DNA of 34,326 nucleotides from contig NZ_JAIEUI010000037.1 of the NCBI RefSeq assembly GCF_022234545.1, positions 1 through 34,326 of the forward strand. Direction: 5' to 3'. Under the pieces are notes generated by a model, which searched no databases, was not told where the DNA came from, and was given only the letters and a program-made list of their open reading frames with translations. Shown here piece after piece: positions 32,122 through 34,326 of this stretch. The DNA is from Paenibacillus piscarius. Its GTDB lineage: Bacteria; Bacillota; Bacilli; Paenibacillales; Paenibacillaceae. A program made the translations under genes and the position numbers. Each line of letters begins with the position of its first letter. Position 1 is the first letter of the stretch.

Positions 32122-33615
32122 ATGGCAGAACGTATTGTACTGAACACCGACATCCGCAAAGGTAAGATTGACCGCAACATCTACGGACATTTCGCCGAGC
32201 ATCTGGGACGCTGTATCTATGAAGGCATCTGGGTTGGAGAAGACTCCCCTATCCCGAACACCAAGGGTATCCGCAACGACGTAGTGGAAGCGCTTAAGGA
32301 AATGCAGATTCCGGTATTGCGCTGGCCGGGCGGCTGCTTCGCCGATGAATACCACTGGAAAGACGGCATCGGCCCGAGCGAAGAGCGCAAACGGATGATT
32401 AACACCCACTGGGGCGGTGCAGTAGAGAACAACCACTTCGGTACGCATGAATTCATGCTGCTCTGCGAGATGCTGGGCTGCGAGCCGTACATCAACGGTA
32501 ACGTTGGTAGCGGAACCGTTCAGGAGATGTCTGAATGGGTGGAATATTTGACCTTCAACGGAGTTTCGCCAATGGCAGAGCTGCGTCAGAAGAACGGCCA
32601 GGAAGAGGCCTGGAGCGTGAAGTATTTTGGCGTGGGCAATGAGAACTGGGGCTGCGGCGGTAATATGCGTCCTGAGTATTATGCTGACCTGTACCGTCAA
32701 TATCAGACATATGTGCGTAACTACGGCGACAACAAGATCCACCGGATCGCCTGCGGTGCGAATGCCGATGACTATAACTGGACTGAAGTGCTGATGCGCG
32801 AAGCCACTCGATTCATGGATTCGATTACTCTGCACTATTACACTCTGCCTACTTCGGACTGGAATCACAAGGGTGCGGCTACAGGCTTTGAGACTAATGA
32901 ATACTTCACGACTCTGAAGAAGGCCCTGTTCATGGATGAGCTGGTGACCCGCCATATCGCCATTATGGACAAGTACGATCCTGAGAAAAGAGTCGGCCTG
33001 ATCGTTGACGAGTGGGGCACCTGGTACGATGTTGAGCCGGGTACGAACCCTGGCTTCCTCTACCAGCAGAACACGATCCGCGATGCGCTGGTGGCCGGCT
33101 TGACGCTGAATATCTTCCACAAGCACAGCGACCGTGTGCGGATGGCGAACATTGCCCAGACCGTGAACGTGCTGCAGGCTGTCATCCTGACCGAAGGCGA
33201 GAAAATGCTCCTGACGCCAACCTACCATGTATTCAACATGTACAAGGTTCACCAGGATGCGGAACTGCTCGATCTGACCGTGGATAGCCCGGTATACAGC
33301 TACGAAGGAGTAGAGATTCCTGAAGTATCTGCATCCGCTTCTGTTAACGCAGAAGGCGTAATCCATGTCAGCTTGTGCAACCTGAACCATGCCGCATCGG
33401 CAACCCTGCCTCTGGAGCTGCGCGGACTGGCTGGCCAGGCTGAAGTTAGCGGAACTACGCTGGCTGGCGCTTCGATCGATGCCCACAACACGTTTGAACA
33501 GCCGGAAGCAGTACAACCGCAAGCATTCAGCGCCTTCAAGCTTGAAGGGGATAAGCTGACTGTAGAGCTGCCTCCAATGTCGGTGACCGTTCTGGAAATC
33601 ACTCCTAAGGCATAA
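32122..33615 (+). CDS. abfA: GH51 alpha-L-arabinofuranosidase
   Basis: A 497-residue intracellular arabinofuranosidase with no signal peptide, so it acts on imported arabino-oligosaccharides. The N-terminal IYGHFAEHLGRCIYEGIWVG and RWPGGCFADEYHWKDGIGP are GH51 hallmarks. The acid/base Glu174 lies in VGNENWGCGG and the nucleophile Glu297 in VDEWGTWYD, positions very close to those of Geobacillus AbfA. The C-terminal beta-sandwich (about 380-497) is complete. A strong promoter with an adjacent palindrome at 32031-32077 suggests sugar-responsive control. No transporter or araBDA genes are in the window. AGAGGAG lies about 13 bases before ATG 32122. Confidence 0.95.
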   Translation: MAERIVLNTDIRKGKIDRNIYGHFAEHLGRCIYEGIWVGEDSPIPNTKGIRNDVVEALKEMQIPVLRWPGGCFADEYHWKDGIGPSEERKRMINTHWGGAVENNHFGTHEFMLLCEMLGCEPYINGNVGSGTVQEMSEWVEYLTFNGVSPMAELRQKNGQEEAWSVKYFGVGNENWGCGGNMRPEYYADLYRQYQTYVRNYGDNKIHRIACGANADDYNWTEVLMREATRFMDSITLHYYTLPTSDWNHKGAATGFETNEYFTTLKKALFMDELVTRHIAIMDKYDPEKRVGLIVDEWGTWYDVEPGTNPGFLYQQNTIRDALVAGLTLNIFHKHSDRVRMANIAQTVNVLQAVILTEGEKMLLTPTYHVFNMYKVHQDAELLDLTVDSPVYSYEGVEIPEVSASASVNAEGVIHVSLCNLNHAASATLPLELRGLAGQAEVSGTTLAGASIDAHNTFEQPEAVQPQAFSAFKLEGDKLTVELPPMSVTVLEITPKA

Positions 33616-33625
33616 GGCGCCCAGG

Positions 33626-33901
33626 ATGACAACCACTTCAACCTGCAAGGGATGCCGGGAGGAGTACAAGGTGACGGAGGCACAGATTGCCCGGATTCTG
33701 GCCTCCTCCATGTTCAATCCCGGCAATTCGGCTTCCGACGAGGTCTACGCCGAGCGGCTGGCGATCTGCGCGGCCTGCCCCAAGCTGCAGGATGGCGTGA
33801 CCTGCACGGCCTGCGGCTGTATCATCCCCGTGGTCGCCCGGCTGAAGGCCCGCAGCTGTCCGCTGCCGGGCGGCGGCAAGTGGCAGCCGGTGGCGGAATG
33901 A
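33626..33901 (+). CDS. DUF6171-like small zinc-binding protein
   Basis: A 91-residue protein with many cysteines: CKGCREEY near the N terminus, then ICAACPKLQDGVTCTACGCIIPVVARLKARSCP, the pattern of a DUF6171-type or two-zinc knuckle protein. Function unknown. It starts 10 bases after the arabinofuranosidase stop, with only a weak ribosome site, so coupling is likely, but no sugar role follows from the sequence. It ends before a terminator at 33988. Confidence 0.75.
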   Translation: MTTTSTCKGCREEYKVTEAQIARILASSMFNPGNSASDEVYAERLAICAACPKLQDGVTCTACGCIIPVVARLKARSCPLPGGGKWQPVAE

Positions 33902-33987
33902 CGGTCCGCGCCTGACGGCGGCAAGGGCTAGGCGAAACAGATAGGGTAGAAGCTGTTCTTGCCGTAAGAGACTGTACGATCACAGAT

Positions 33988-34030
33988 AGCACCTCCAACC
34001 TGCACAATGCGGCGGGTGGAGGTGCTTTTT
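33988..34030 (+). terminator. Terminator after the DUF6171-like gene
   Basis: AGCACCTCCA (33988-33997) pairs with TGGAGGTGCT (34017-34026), followed by TTTT. The loop contains ATGCGGCGGG, a motif shared with hairpins at 16100 and 34157. Confidence 0.75.
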
Positions 34031-34156
34031 GCGTTGTGGGGGAGAGAGGAAGGGGAGGAAGACAGAAGGGGGAAGGAGTGTAAAGAAAGTGCGCAGGTGA
34101 GGCAAAGGTGCGAAGGTAATCTGTAGATAGGGAAAGGTGATAAAGGTGGGAAAGTA
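34031..34156. other. Purine-rich noncoding spacer
   Basis: The plus strand is strikingly G/A-rich (GGGGGAGAGAGGAAGGGGAGGAAG and similar). Long open frames on the opposite strand are a by-product of this composition, with repetitive Ser/Pro/Leu/Phe and no ribosome site. I see no gene here. Beyond the repeats at 34157-34252, the remainder (34253-34326) holds a GACTCCA/TGGAGTC hairpin (34258-34288) and ends in GGAGGAGGA, probably a ribosome site for a gene outside the window. Confidence 0.5.
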
Positions 34157-34252
34157 AAGGGGATACATCCCACTGGTGCGGCGGGAAGTGGGTTGGATGA
34201 GGGAGTGTAAGGGATAAATCCCACTGATGCGGCGGAAAGTGGGTTAGTTGAG
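34157..34252. repeat. Two tandem hairpin repeat units
   Basis: Two units of about 45 bases, starting at 34157 and 34209, have the same layout: GGGATA.ATCCCACT, then G[GA]TGCGGCGG, then AAGTGGGTT.G.TGAG. In each, CCCACT pairs with AGTGGG around the TGCGGCGG loop. A related copy at 16086-16113 shares GGGAT.CATCCC and ATGCGGCGGGAA. Confidence 0.65.
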
Positions 34253-34326
34253 TAAATGACTCCACAGCCCCCTAAAGAAGTTGGAGTCCTCCCCCACAAA
34301 AATGTAGACTAGATATAGGAGGAGGA

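Noticed and set aside
32074..33726. 550-codon minus-strand open frame opposite the arabinofuranosidase
   Set aside because: The plus-strand gene is unambiguous with catalytic residues. The antisense frame arises from its codon bias and has no family features.
34031..34326. Minus-strand proteins rich in Ser/Pro/Leu/Phe at the right end
   Set aside because: They are produced by purine-rich, repeat-containing noncoding DNA and have no ribosome sites or recognisable domains.

Overview
The window looks like part of a Paenibacillus chromosome, or a close spore-forming Bacillota relative. Evidence: strong GGAGG-type ribosome sites with frequent GTG and TTG starts, CotF-type spore coat proteins, a Spo0E-like regulator, lipoprotein signal peptides, a GH51 arabinofuranosidase, and moderately GC-rich core genes. 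No rRNA, tRNA or CRISPR array was seen.

Layout. (1) Bases 1-9595 are an AT-richer polymorphic-toxin locus. A giant RHS/YD-repeat protein (111-5495) enters from the left edge across an apparent frameshift and ends in a variable C-terminal toxin domain with an EExxH..Q helix. It is followed by its probable immunity gene and a 4 kb graveyard: a 5'-truncated transposase, tails of displaced toxin tips, three apparently intact small immunity-like genes, a frameshifted second copy of the first immunity family, an Imm53-like pseudogene with a stop at a Trp position, and a broken pentapeptide-repeat gene. (2) Bases 9599-12431 carry a Crp/Fnr regulator divergent from a LUD-domain protein, then a HEAT-like/DUF4291 fusion. 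(3) From about 12440 base composition becomes GC-rich. Bases 12446-19545 form a redox module: a CitB/DcuR-type response regulator, an exported flavocytochrome-c-type reductase lipoprotein, an FMN-binding lipoprotein with an ApbE-type flavinylation motif, a CitA/DcuS-type sensor kinase, and a second exported reductase. Both reductase genes have the same promoter architecture: CTTTAnTTAC direct repeats, exactly 64 bp, then an identical 26-nt core-promoter and leader block. This suggests a carboxylate-sensing two-component system driving extracellular reduction of fumarate-like acceptors. (4) Bases 19628-34326 are mostly ordinary core genes: a DAO-type oxidoreductase, two CotF-like coat proteins, an Lrp regulator with an aminotransferase, Spo0E, an alpha/beta hydrolase with a broken aminoglycoside-phosphotransferase-like gene, a chemotaxis receptor, PduO-type adenosyltransferase with an RluA-type synthase, a YusI-like ArsC/Spx protein, a 5'-3' exonuclease, a peptide deformylase, GH51 arabinofuranosidase and a DUF6171-like protein.

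The parts most worth following up are the layered toxin/immunity graveyard and the regulator-bracketed exported flavin reductase module with its duplicated promoter. Several intergenic spacers also hold hairpin repeats that look like dispersed genomic elements.
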